From NCBI RefSeq assembly GCF_900119155.1, contig NZ_FPIR01000016.1, positions 34,636 to 98,635 on the forward strand: 64,000 nt of DNA, in the 5' to 3' direction. The position numbers were made by a program, and so were the translations under genes. Numbering within the stretch: position 1 is the first letter of the stretch; each line of letters begins with the position of its first letter. The DNA is from Ruminococcus sp. YE71. GTDB taxonomy: Bacteria > Bacillota > Clostridia > Oscillospirales > Ruminococcaceae. This document shows positions 52,185 to 60,437 of the stretch, piece by piece. The notes below the pieces were generated by a model. The model had not been told where the DNA came from and did not search any database. It was given only the letters and a program-made list of their open reading frames with translations.

Positions 52185-53150
52185 TTACATTCCAAGCAGT
52201 TCTCTGAGCTGTTTAATGTCACGGTGTCCATAGACACGGCTGAGCATATCAAGGTCGCTCCAGCCCATTTGCGCGGCTATTGCTGTCGGCGATCTTCCCT
52301 CGTTGAGCCAAATCGAAGCCCTTGTGTGGCGCAGACAATGCGGCGTTAATACAGGAATGATGATTCCCTTTTCGGCATAGTAGTCACTCATCTGCTCCAT
52401 GAACGGCTTGTATCGGCGCTTGCTCCAGTTGCTCGGAGACTGACAATTGCCGTATTTGTTCACGATAAGGAACTCGGTTGCAACTATCGTTCCCGGTCTG
52501 CGTTTGTGCTTGTTCGCGCCGACCGTGATGAATCGCGGAAGTTTGGCGATCATCAGCGCCGTATCCTCGTCAATGGCGATCTCGCGGTTTCGGTGCTAGT
52601 TCTTTGTCGGCGCTTCAACGACCCTATCGCCCTCATATTCGCCTTGCTGTTCGATTATGTTACGTCTGATCTCGATAGTACGCTCTTTGAGGTGAATGTC
52701 AGTCCATTTTATGCCGAGCATCTCGGCTCGGCAGATACCGGTTTTGAGCATAAGAAACACCCCGATGCCGTCAACCGGTCTGCGCCGGCAGTAATCAAGT
52801 ATCAGCTCCGCTTGCTCAGGAGTATAGCATTGCCGGTCTTTGGTCGGAACTCCGACATTGAGCTTGTAACGCTCACAAGGGTTGCGCTCGATAAGAACAT
52901 CGTACTGCGCCCATTTCAGGACGGTGTTCAGAACCTGATAGTGCGATTTCAGCGTTTCGTGCGATAAATGGCTGTGTGTAAGAAAATACTTGCGTATTTC
53001 GGTGTATGAAATACTCTCCAACGGCATATCACCAAGGCACGGAACAAGATACTTTCTTATCGGACATTCCCATCCGGTAAAAAACGAGTTTACAGCGATC
53101 TCGCTTTTCTTTATTTCGCGGACGATCTCCATGTATTGATTAAAAATCAT
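52185..53150 (-). pseudogene. Tyrosine-family site-specific integrase interrupted by an in-frame amber stop
   Basis: Read through, the frame gives 321 codons of a tyrosine recombinase: an N-terminal SAM-like core-binding domain (EKYLVPCLG-type, to about residue 90); catalytic Arg in TGICRAEMLGIKW; PHCLRHTRASI (HxxRH); GWSD (the His/Trp position); and the nucleophile Tyr in SRVYGH near the C-terminus. Codon 185 is TAG (52598-52596), between EAPTKN and HRNREIAID, in the same frame on both sides. So this is a single nonsense change, not a frameshift. Without suppression the enzyme would lack all catalytic residues except the first Arg. Confidence 0.85.
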
Positions 53151-53172
53151 TGTTTTCTCTCCAAAATTTATA

Positions 53173-53220
53173 ATTCGTGCGCACGAATAGTATTATATCA
53201 TTCAGTCACAAATATGTCAA
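53173..53220 (-). promoter_or_regulatory. Integrase promoter with a 16-bp operator palindrome
   Basis: Minus strand: TTGACA (53220-53215), 17 bases, TATAAT (53197-53192). The palindrome ATTCGTGCGCACGAAT (53173-53188) lies just downstream at the expected start point, a likely repressor site. The rest of 53221-53385 is AT-rich with no gene seen. Confidence 0.65.
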
Positions 53221-53385
53221 CGCAGAGAATTGAATGTTAAGAGAATGTTAAACAAATAATAATATAAGCAAAATTAAAGATAATAAGCAATATTCTAATT
53301 TCTTTTAAAGAGAAAAAAGCAAAATGTGCCGAGCGACCTCACGCGCCTATACTACCCTACATAGCTATATATCAAGAATATTATT

Positions 53386-54723
53386 TTACTGTCTAAATGA
53401 GAAGGATTCTTTCAGGTCATAAGTTGTACCGTCCGCTGTCAGCTTCACGCTCTTTGCGTTGTCAAGATCCACACCCGGGAATTCGAGACACAGATAGCAG
53501 CGGTCTTTTATGCAAAGATGAGCGTTGCCCTCGGTGTCACAGTATACGTAGCAGTTGTCGATCGTAACCGCATGATCCTTTCCGTCAACGGTAAGCGTGA
53601 ACTTCTCCGCGACGTTCCTTGCTTCTATCCGAAAATCCTCGTCTTCATTGTATTTCTCGGGCTGAATCCCGCTGGCTGCGTCAAAGTCAAGGGTTATACA
53701 GGTTTCACGCGTGCCGAATTTCGCGAAGCATAGATGATAGGGATTTCCGTCCATATTGTAAACAAGGTCGTTTTCTCTGAAAAATAACTCCGGTGCATCC
53801 TTTAAGATATCCTTGGGGAGCTTAAAACGGAACTGCATTTCTGTAAAATGCTCCGTGATCTTGTTGTAGTAATTGTACCCCGAGATCACGCTCATGTCAG
53901 CGTCGGGATTATACTCTGCAAGTCCGCCGTGTTCGGTGAGCTCGTCGATTGAAACGCCGTTGTCTGTGACCTCCTGATCTCTGTAATACTCATGAACGCC
54001 GCCGTTATTATCCTCCGTGGTATGGATGCAGACTATATCAAACACGAATTCCTCACCCGAAGTGACCCATAACGGAGCGCAGAAAACGCTCGCGTGGTAC
54101 AGACCGGGGACCGTTTCGTCCCTGACGGCAGTGCTGTATTCCACAAAATAATCCTCGCGGTGCTGTTCAAACTCCTCTGTGCCGATAGTAAGCGTGTAAA
54201 GACCGAGTGTTTCGCTGTCTGCGGCGATCTTCTCGTCGTTCACAGTTATGTCCACAAGCATTTGCGGATACTGCGTATCTCCGGCGAGACCAATTATCTT
54301 CGCAGAAAAGATATCCTTGCAAAGTGTCTCGTTCATCACGGGGTACATCCGCTCACCCGTATCAGCCCCGCTGTCTGCCGCACTGTCTGCCTCGTAATCC
54401 TCCGCGGTGTAGATATAGCCCTCTTCGGCAAGCTTTTCGGTCGTCTCATCGTCAAAGTATTTTCCGAAGTACTTTCCGAACACCTCCTCGGAAGAGGGAA
54501 TGAAGCCCGCAGCACCTGCTACGCTTATTGCCGTCATTCCGAAAACGGCTGCGGCAATGGGTATCAGCAGCAGTTTCTTGGTCATTCTCTTCCTTCCGGA
54601 AGTCTCAGCCGTCATTGTTATCATATTTCTTTTTGCCATGTCAAGTATCTCCTCTCCGCCGACCTTATAAGTCTCATCGCAGAAAGAATCTATCTCTTTC
54701 CTATACCTCGACTCTATACTCAT
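53386..54723 (-). CDS. Probable anti-sigma factor, DUF4179-like membrane protein
   Basis: 445 residues. A cytoplasmic N-terminus (about 1-48), ESRYRKEIDSFCDETYKVGG, precedes a single transmembrane helix (KLLLIPIAAAVFGMTAISVA) and a large extracytoplasmic beta-rich domain. The order and the 23-base overlap with the ECF sigma gene suggest an anti-sigma factor that holds the sigma at the membrane; DUF4179-type proteins are often so placed. The start has a strong site, AAAAGGAGG, within the sigma gene. Signal unknown. Confidence 0.75.
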   Translation of the reverse strand: MSIESRYRKEIDSFCDETYKVGGEEILDMAKRNMITMTAETSGRKRMTKKLLLIPIAAAVFGMTAISVAGAAGFIPSSEEVFGKYFGKYFDDETTEKLAEEGYIYTAEDYEADSAADSGADTGERMYPVMNETLCKDIFSAKIIGLAGDTQYPQMLVDITVNDEKIAADSETLGLYTLTIGTEEFEQHREDYFVEYSTAVRDETVPGLYHASVFCAPLWVTSGEEFVFDIVCIHTTEDNNGGVHEYYRDQEVTDNGVSIDELTEHGGLAEYNPDADMSVISGYNYYNKITEHFTEMQFRFKLPKDILKDAPELFFRENDLVYNMDGNPYHLCFAKFGTRETCITLDFDAASGIQPEKYNEDEDFRIEARNVAEKFTLTVDGKDHAVTIDNCYVYCDTEGNAHLCIKDRCYLCLEFPGVDLDNAKSVKLTADGTTYDLKESFSFRQ

Positions 54724-55195
54724 AATGTCCTGCCTCCTTTTCCAGCAAACTCTTCAGCTTTTCTTTTCCTCTTTTGATCCGTGTCTTGACGGTGGATTCG
54801 TTCAGCGAGAGTGCTGCGGCTATCTGTTTGACAGAGTAATTCTCATAGAAGTAAAGGTGTATCGGGATCCTGTACTTTTCGGGCAGTGAGAGCACCGCCG
54901 TCATTACATAGGAATAGTCCTTTGTTTCGGGAGCGGGGATATTTTCGTCAAGCTCATCAAAGGATCTCCGCTTATTATCCCTTATATGGTTCTTGCAGAG
55001 ATTTATCGCCACTCTAATAAGCCATGCCTTTGCGTGCTCGTCGCTCTCAAATTCCTTGTCGCAGGAATAGAACTTTATGAAAGTTTCCTGCGTGAGGTCG
55101 CCCGCGTCCGCTTCGCTCCTGACGTAATTGAATATGACAGAATATATACTGTTTTTGTGCTTTTCATAATACCGAACAAAAATCTCATCTGTCAT
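54701..55195 (-). CDS. ECF-type RNA polymerase sigma factor
   Basis: 164 residues with regions 2 and 4 only. Region 2 is YVRSEADAGDLTQETFIKFY and region 2.4 AKAWLIRVAINLCKNHIRD. Region 4 is LPEKYRIPIHLYFYENYSVK followed by ESTVKTRIKRGKEKLKSLLE, the DNA-binding helix-turn-helix for the -35 box. I chose the ATG at 55195 because GGAGTGAG lies upstream and the family starts with such a helix. Co-expressed with the adjacent anti-sigma gene. Confidence 0.92.
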   Translation of the reverse strand: MTDEIFVRYYEKHKNSIYSVIFNYVRSEADAGDLTQETFIKFYSCDKEFESDEHAKAWLIRVAINLCKNHIRDNKRRSFDELDENIPAPETKDYSYVMTAVLSLPEKYRIPIHLYFYENYSVKQIAAALSLNESTVKTRIKRGKEKLKSLLEKEAGHYEYRVEV

Positions 55196-55270
55196 TATGA
55201 TACACTCACTCCGTTTACTGCTTGCCGTTCCCAGCGTTTTACTCTTGTCTCTGAGGGATCCTTCACCTGT

Positions 55271-55299
55271 AATACACCCGAAGGCGGCAAAAGGTTTCA
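55271..55299 (-). promoter_or_regulatory. Possible autoregulated ECF promoter
   Basis: TGAAACCTTT on the minus strand (from 55299) resembles ECF -35 boxes of Firmicutes. A plausible -10 (GTGTAT) follows after 16 bases, about 75 bases before the sigma start. Sequence resemblance only. Confidence 0.4.
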
Positions 55300-55392
55300 T
55301 TTTTCCAAATATTTTTTAGTTTTTTGATGCTCAGAACGATCATGGCATGAACTGCTTGTTCACTTTGTCAAAGGATAAGTTTATGCCCCAAA

Positions 55393-55437
55393 ACAGCCTG
55401 TTTCAAGCTGAAAGTGAAACAGGCTGTGATTTTTTTA
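55393..55437 (+). terminator. Intrinsic terminator with no obvious upstream gene
   Basis: ACAGCCTGTTTC (55393-55404) pairs with GAAACAGGCTGT (55416-55427), then ATTTTTTT on the plus strand. No plus-strand gene is seen upstream, so it may end an antisense or leader transcript. Confidence 0.7.
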
Positions 55438-55440
55438 CTG

Positions 55441-55578
55441 TTAATCAGGCATTTCTTCGGTGAGAAACATTACTTCATCAAGTGTCAGACGGGAATACAG
55501 ACGCCCCTTTTCAAGCAGTCGGGTGTACGGCATACTGCTGTTGCAGCGAACCCTGCGGACATCTGAACCGTCATTGTC
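55441..55578 (-). pseudogene. Fragment of a small protein-coding gene
   Basis: An open minus-strand frame of 45 codons ends RLYSRLTLDEVMFLTEEMPD and a stop. It looks coding, but the frame is closed by a TGA at its 5' end. The only ATG (55533, 30 codons) has no ribosome binding site. Probably the 3' end of a small element gene; family not recognised. The rest of 55579-55831 shows a copy of the 16-bp palindrome only. Confidence 0.4.
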
Positions 55579-55733
55579 TCACCCTCACAGTTGAGTCTAT
55601 TATACAACATCTGAGCTTAGAAATCAATAGCAGCCAAACATATTTGGCTTTATTTTTTTCTTTTATAAGAAAGACAACAGTGGGTTAGATAATGACAATT
55701 CAAATTCCCAACTACCCCATATTGGTGCAAAAG

Positions 55734-55749
55734 TCTGCCATGTGGCAGA
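55734..55749. repeat. Palindrome TCTGCCATGTGGCAGA, copy 2
   Basis: Exact 16-bp copy about 85 bases downstream of the topoisomerase stop. Confidence 0.85.
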
Positions 55750-55831
55750 AAATCAGGGCATTTTCGTCGTCGCTTTTTGCTATTCGCGGCATAATTTACA
55801 AAACTGTCATTTACAAATGTCAATCATAACG

Positions 55832-57652
55832 TTATTTCGTTGCCCACTGATAGTAAATCTTACCTTTGTACTCGTTCTGAGCGACCTGCGGCATTATCAC
55901 AGTCTTTTTGCCCTTTATCGTCACAGCTATGTCCTTGCCCGAAAGAAGCGCTCTGAGCTGCTGCTCTGTCAGCTCCTTGCCGAAGATCTTGCCCACATTT
56001 ATGCCGCATTTTGCCGAACACATAAAGCCGTACATACTCTTTTTTATATCCGACCCGCATTTCGGGCATTTGCCCACAGGCGGCTCATTTTCTGCATCGA
56101 GGACAAATTCAAGGTTAGCGTATTTGCCGTTGTCGCTGAGTTTAAAGCTGCCGTAATATCCCTTAGGTATCGTGTCCTCATCATAGCTGTCATTGCCTGC
56201 ATATTTCATGGCTGTCAGCAGCGTATCATCGGTATACAGCTTAGGCGGAGAAGTCCAGTGCAGCACCTTTTCTGCGGCAATATCGTGATAGACCTGTCCT
56301 TTTTCGACTGACGGAAGTTCCTGCGTTTTGTCCTCATGCTCGCTGTCGGCGTTTTTGTTCGCAAGAGCCTTTTTTACAGCTTTTTCGGCAGCCTTCCACC
56401 CCTCCTGCAAGACCTTTTTCCCGACAGCGGAAAACTCAGTATCGGCGCAGGTGAGCGTTACTTTTGTCGCATCATAAATATGCGGCTGACCTGTTGCAAG
56501 CAGCAGCCTTGCACATATCAGCTTTAAAACGTTGCTCTGAGCCTCCGTAAGCCCGGACAGATCCTCCGCTGCTATCCCCGACTTAGGTATGAGGGCATGG
56601 TGTCCGCTGACCTTGCCGTTGTTTATGCAGCGCTTTACGTCAGGCGCTCCGGCAGGCACACCAAGTTCGGGATATACCCTGTGAACGTCTGCTATAACGT
56701 CAGTCACAGTCTGCTCCATGTCTGACGATATGTACATACTGTCCGTTCTCGGATAGCTTGACAGCTTTCTGATATACAGCTCCTCAGCGATCTCAGACAC
56801 CTCATCTGCTGTGTAGCCAAACTGACGGTTAGCCGCCTTTTGCAGTTCGGTCAGATCGAACAGCTTAGGCGGATTCGCTTTTTTTCTCTCGCAGGAAACG
56901 TCAGTCACGGCAGCAGTTGTTCCTGATGCTCTGACTGCGAGCATATCGGCGGCATTTTCGTCCTTTATTTCGGCAGATACCGCACGAAATGCGCCTGTGT
57001 CTATCTCGACAGTAAAATATTTCTCCTTGACAAAATGCTTTATATCATAGTCACGCTTTACGATCATCGCAAGCGTTGGTGTCTGCACTCTGCCGATAGT
57101 GACCTTGCCGCCGCAGCGCACTGTGAAAAGCCTTGTGGCGTTAAGTCCTACGAGCCAGTCGGCTTTTGCTCTTGAAAAGCCTGCACCAAACAAATTATCG
57201 TACTCACGATCATCTTTTAAAGCAGAAAGACCACGGCTTATCGTGCTTGCTTCAAGATCGGACACCCAAAGGCGCTTGACAGGCTTACGGAAGCCGGCAA
57301 GCTGATAGACATATCTGAAAATGCACTCTCCCTCACGGTCAGCATCAGTGGCGCAGATTATCTCATCCACCGCAGGCTCGTTCATAAGCTTTCGCAGTAC
57401 AGCAAACTGTTCACTGTGATTTGTTATCTTCAACCGCCAGCTATTGGGGATCATGGGCAGCTTTTCAAAAGCCCAGCTGCCCTGCCACATTTCGCCGTAA
57501 TCAGGCGGCATACAAAGTCCTGCAAGGTGTCCATAGCACCATGAAACATAATATCCGTCGCCTTCATAATATCCCTGCCGTTTCGTTTCTGCACCGACAA
57601 CAGGAATAATAGATCGTGCCACATCGGGCTTTTCTCCGATGATAAGCTTCAT
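55832..57652 (-). CDS. topB: DNA topoisomerase III (conjugative-element type)
   Basis: A type IA topoisomerase of 606 residues that passes single strands and decatenates DNA; mobile elements often carry one for processing during transfer. The Toprim domain begins MKLIIGEKPDVARSI and holds CATDADREGECIFRYVYQLA (acidic metal ligands). The active-site Tyr is in SSYPRTDSMYIS. A C-terminal zinc-binding segment, KCPKCGSDIKKSMYGFMC, with SAKCG, follows. The ATG at 57652 is preferred (AGAGGT upstream) over a TTG two codons earlier. Confidence 0.93.
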   Translation of the reverse strand: MKLIIGEKPDVARSIIPVVGAETKRQGYYEGDGYYVSWCYGHLAGLCMPPDYGEMWQGSWAFEKLPMIPNSWRLKITNHSEQFAVLRKLMNEPAVDEIICATDADREGECIFRYVYQLAGFRKPVKRLWVSDLEASTISRGLSALKDDREYDNLFGAGFSRAKADWLVGLNATRLFTVRCGGKVTIGRVQTPTLAMIVKRDYDIKHFVKEKYFTVEIDTGAFRAVSAEIKDENAADMLAVRASGTTAAVTDVSCERKKANPPKLFDLTELQKAANRQFGYTADEVSEIAEELYIRKLSSYPRTDSMYISSDMEQTVTDVIADVHRVYPELGVPAGAPDVKRCINNGKVSGHHALIPKSGIAAEDLSGLTEAQSNVLKLICARLLLATGQPHIYDATKVTLTCADTEFSAVGKKVLQEGWKAAEKAVKKALANKNADSEHEDKTQELPSVEKGQVYHDIAAEKVLHWTSPPKLYTDDTLLTAMKYAGNDSYDEDTIPKGYYGSFKLSDNGKYANLEFVLDAENEPPVGKCPKCGSDIKKSMYGFMCSAKCGINVGKIFGKELTEQQLRALLSGKDIAVTIKGKKTVIMPQVAQNEYKGKIYYQWATK

Positions 57653-57685
57653 TTTCAATTACCTCTTTTCATTTTTTCTTTTTAA

Positions 57686-57733
57686 AGAAAGACCCCTCAG
57701 AACCGTGTGAACGGCTCTCAGAGGGGCTTTCAG
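57686..57733 (-). terminator. Strong hairpin upstream of topB
   Basis: GAAAGACCCCTC faces GAGGGGCTTTC around an inner CCGT/ACGG stem. On the minus strand it is followed by TCTTTCTTT, so it could terminate a transcript entering from the right. Confidence 0.55.
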
Positions 57734-57768
57734 GGGGGGCTTGTGAAATTTTACGTTTAAAAACCAAA

Positions 57769-57821
57769 AGCCGTCAGAGGGCATTTCCCACTGTCTGACG
57801 GCTTTTCTGCCATGTGGCAGA
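57769..57821. repeat. Compound unit: terminator hairpin plus palindrome copy 3
   Basis: AGCCGTCAGA (57769-57778) with TCTGACGGCT (57794-57803), then TTT and TCTGCCATGTGGCAGA (57806-57821). The same arrangement recurs at 60084-60136. Confidence 0.8.
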
Positions 57822-57828
57822 GTGTACG

Positions 57829-58077
57829 TTATCTTTTTGGATTCTTGTTTTTTAATTGCGATTCGCTCTCAAACAGTATGCTTTCGCTTCCGTTTCGGTT
57901 TTCAATGAGATAGCCTGCAAGGTCATCTAAAGATGAAAAGAAAAGTTCGTAGTCAGTACACACATTATCATCGTGTTCATATTGCTCATCACGATTTGCC
58001 AAAACGATCTCATTGCTTGATGTTGTTAATTCAGAATAACTAATTTTATTGTTCTGATTCTCTTCACCCCACTCCCT
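57829..58077 (-). pseudogene. 5'-truncated gene fragment
   Basis: An open minus-strand frame of 82 codons with clear coding character, ending YELFFSSLDDLAGYLIENRN followed by about 27 further residues and TAA at 57829. It is closed by TGA at its 5' end and has no usable start codon. The acidic helix pattern resembles the end of small immunity-type proteins, but I cannot name the family. No gene is seen in 58081-58312, which is AT-rich. Confidence 0.45.
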
Positions 58078-58312
58078 TCAAAATCGACCTAACTATTCAA
58101 AAGACCTTTGATATTATAATATTACTATATTTATTTAACATTTTCAATAGTTCATGTTGAAATTCTTCTATTTGAACAAAATCAATAACGAGTAATTGCA
58201 TATATTAACAAAAAAATCACTATTCGTTAATATTTAGCGTTTATTAATAGAAGATATACAATTAGTTAATAAATGCAGTGTATGATTAATCGTAAGAAAG
58301 GAGTGGTGCATT

Positions 58313-59014
58313 ATGAAAATAGTACCAAAGGCAGCAGCTGGACTTATCGGAGTTGCACTTGCAGCTGCCGCAGCTGCGACAGTCATAGTTTCGGCGGCAA
58401 CAGACTTTTGGGTCAATGGGTATCATATTGAAGGCTTTTTGGAATACAATGAAGACGGCTCCTGGGCAACTATCGACGGTGTGCCAGCCGATGAGTGGGT
58501 AGAAGCTCATTGTACTATAGATCCGACAGGACAATATGTTGCGATTTTTGTCATTGACGGAGAAGGAAGGATCTTTGTAGCTCAGAATAAAAAATATTGT
58601 GAAACTGTGAACTTATCAGAACAAGACGAAGAGAGTCTCGATGATTCTCCCGCATCAGATGATTCTGAAAGCAGTTCAACGCCTGATGTATCAAGCAGCA
58701 GTTCAAAGTCTGATACTTCGAGCAGCAGCATATCTGATTCGTATGTTGAATCATATACAGTTGATTACAGCAGCGCACCCGACACAAGCTCCGTCTCCCC
58801 CGCAGACAGCAGTTCGGCAGCAGGCAGCACTTCTTCAACCGGCACGGCGAGCAGTACATCACCCGCAGCTGCAAGCAGCGCATCCGCTTCTTCCTCAAAA
58901 TCCGATAAGAGCAAGGACGATAACCCCAAGACAGGCGGTCTTGTCGGCATGACTGTAGGCGGCATGACGTTACTCGCATTTGCAGTGCTGACCGTTGCAA
59001 AGAAGTCTAAGTAA
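58313..59014 (+). CDS. Ser-rich surface protein with an NPKTG sorting signal
   Basis: 233 residues. A signal peptide (about 1-29; AGLIGVALAAAAAATVIVSA) is followed by a compact domain (about 30-105) with GYHIEGFLEYNEDGSWATID, then a Ser/Thr/Ala stalk (about 110-200). At the C-terminus, NPKTG (204-208), a hydrophobic segment and KKSK form a sortase-type cell-wall sorting signal. NPKTG rather than LPxTG suggests a dedicated sortase elsewhere in the genome. AAAGGAG precedes the ATG. The local GC content is far lower than that of the housekeeping genes. Confidence 0.82.
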   Translation: MKIVPKAAAGLIGVALAAAAAATVIVSAATDFWVNGYHIEGFLEYNEDGSWATIDGVPADEWVEAHCTIDPTGQYVAIFVIDGEGRIFVAQNKKYCETVNLSEQDEESLDDSPASDDSESSSTPDVSSSSSKSDTSSSSISDSYVESYTVDYSSAPDTSSVSPADSSSAAGSTSSTGTASSTSPAAASSASASSSKSDKSKDDNPKTGGLVGMTVGGMTLLAFAVLTVAKKSK

Positions 59015-59161
59015 TTTATTATAAACAAAAAAGTTTATATAGTTGGAGCCGAGGACATTTTGTTCCTCGGCTTTATTTAAAACGGGCATAATAATAGATA
59101 AGTATTTATGTTAGCTTTTTAAAGTTTTACAGGAACATTTTACAGGAACAGGAGGTAAATT

Positions 59162-59272
59162 ATGAAAAGTATATTAAAGAAAGTATCGTCTCTAGCAAAA
59201 GATGGTGAAAATAATACATATGCCTCTAAGATTACAAATGTGTTTTCAGGTTTACATGTGATTTTGTACTAA
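59162..59272 (+). CDS. 36-residue peptide with a near-perfect ribosome binding site
   Basis: Not recognised. The ATG at 59162 follows AGGAGGTAAATT, one of the best sites in the window. The peptide begins MKSILKKVSSLAKDG and ends in a hydrophobic FSGLHVILY. It has a basic amphipathic start and a hydrophobic end, so a membrane-active or signalling peptide is possible, but short coding capacity alone proves nothing. It ends 17 bases before the lipoprotein start and may be coupled to it. Confidence 0.5.
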   Translation: MKSILKKVSSLAKDGENNTYASKITNVFSGLHVILY

Positions 59273-59289
59273 TGGTTCGGGGGGAGCAA

Positions 59290-60018
59290 ATGAAAAAATG
59301 GCTATTAATCTTTTTGGCTTTGGTCGTAGCGTTTATGAATGTCGGCTGCGGTAGTAACGAAATGAATCCATCGAGTAATTTACAACAGAAACAGTATGCT
59401 CAAACATCGTCAATTGTAAGTGAAAGCAGTTCTGTAGTATCCGAAACAAGTATCGAACAAGAATCATCGGCTGTAGCAGAAACTCAAGCTAATTTTGATA
59501 GTTTTCCACCTGATGAACAAAGCTCTCTTGCAGATGAGCAAAACTCAGTTGATGAAAAGACCTCCATCATTGAAGATGTAGAAATAAATGAAGATCCGGA
59601 ATATTTTGAATTTGTTAGGGAAACAGATTATAGTGCTGTAACTTCTGACGGCAGAATTACAGAGAGCTTTGATTATTATTTAGGCGATGACGGAAAATTC
59701 TATGTTGATGTCACAATCACAAATAATTGGGATCAAGAATTTATACTCGACTGTGAACCTTCTTTATTTGCAGAAACTGATCTTGCCAAACATCGCGGAG
59801 CAATACACACTCAAACAGCAGATTGGAAAGGGACAACATTAGCTTCAGGCGAAAGCGTTGTAAAAAGTGTTTCTGCAGAGCTTGAAGAAAACTGGAGCAG
59901 TGCAGCAATTGAATTGTGGTTAAATGCCTTTCCGGGAAATAAAGGACTGGTCAGTAAAAAATATGGTTTTACTTATAATCCAAGCACTGTTGTTTTCTCA
60001 TTTGATATCTATCCTTGA
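59290..60018 (+). CDS. Cargo lipoprotein of unknown function
   Basis: 242 residues. Lipoprotein signal MKKWLLIFLALVVAFMNVGC with lipobox MNVGC, then a Ser/Gln/Glu-rich linker (about 25-105). A C-terminal domain carries RITESFDYYLGDDGKFYVDV and SVSAELEENWSSAAIELWLN. The ATG at 59290 follows GGGGGAGC. AT-rich codons match the neighbouring cargo and differ from the chromosomal genes to the left, a sign of acquisition. Confidence 0.75.
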   Translation: MKKWLLIFLALVVAFMNVGCGSNEMNPSSNLQQKQYAQTSSIVSESSSVVSETSIEQESSAVAETQANFDSFPPDEQSSLADEQNSVDEKTSIIEDVEINEDPEYFEFVRETDYSAVTSDGRITESFDYYLGDDGKFYVDVTITNNWDQEFILDCEPSLFAETDLAKHRGAIHTQTADWKGTTLASGESVVKSVSAELEENWSSAAIELWLNAFPGNKGLVSKKYGFTYNPSTVVFSFDIYP

Positions 60019-60083
60019 CGTATTTCCAAAGAGCTAATAAAAAAAACAAATACTAACGTGAGTAGCATTAAAGTTCGTATTTA

Positions 60084-60136
60084 AGCCGTCAGAGAGCCCG
60101 CTGTGCTGTCTGACGGCTTTTCTGCCATGTGGCAGA
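60084..60136. repeat. Compound unit: terminator hairpin plus palindrome copy 4
   Basis: AGCCGTCAGA (60084-60093) with TCTGACGGCT (60109-60118), then TT and TCTGCCATGTGGCAGA (60121-60136). Nearly the same as the unit at 57769-57821; it serves as terminator for the lipoprotein gene. Confidence 0.8.
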
Positions 60137-60158
60137 AAACAATTATTTGTATAACGAA

Positions 60159-60435
60159 AACCCCCGGCTCTGCCGGGGGTTCAAAAAAGCTTTAGCTATG
60201 GGTAGAAAAAAAGAACCTCCTATGATAAAATAAGAGTAGGTCTGCCAACCGAAACTTAAGGATCAAAGGAGGTATCGTCATGACAAGAGACGATATTAAT
60301 AGTTTAGCACATTCCAAGTGGAATTGCAAGTACCATGTGGTATTTGCACCGAAATATCGCCGAATGGTGATATATAACCAAATAAAGACGGATATTGGGC
60401 TTCATCAAACCACCGGTTCAACCGGTGGTTTTGAT
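60159..60435 (+). mobile_element. Internally deleted IS200/IS605-family element
   Basis: An end hairpin, AACCCCCGGCTCTGCCGGGG (60159-60178, closing with GTT), lies upstream of a tnpA start. The TnpA reading frame from ATG 60280 (AAAGGAGG before it) gives about 40 residues of a Y1 transposase (NSLAHSKWNCKYHVVFAPKY, then RRMVIYNQIKTDIG), then jumps to unrelated sequence. The other end hairpin, AAACCACCGGTTCAACCGGT (60407-60426, closing with GGTTT), follows directly. The catalytic HUH and Tyr are gone, so this is a non-autonomous remnant beside the virD4 stop. Confidence 0.82.
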
Positions 60436-60437
60436 TC

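Noticed and set aside
52185..53150. Frameshifted integrase
   Set aside because: Both halves are in the same frame (codon positions agree); the interruption is a single TAG, not an indel.
57829..58077. Intact small gene beside topB
   Set aside because: The frame is closed by TGA at the 5' side and has no start codon with a ribosome binding site, so a truncated fragment is the better reading.
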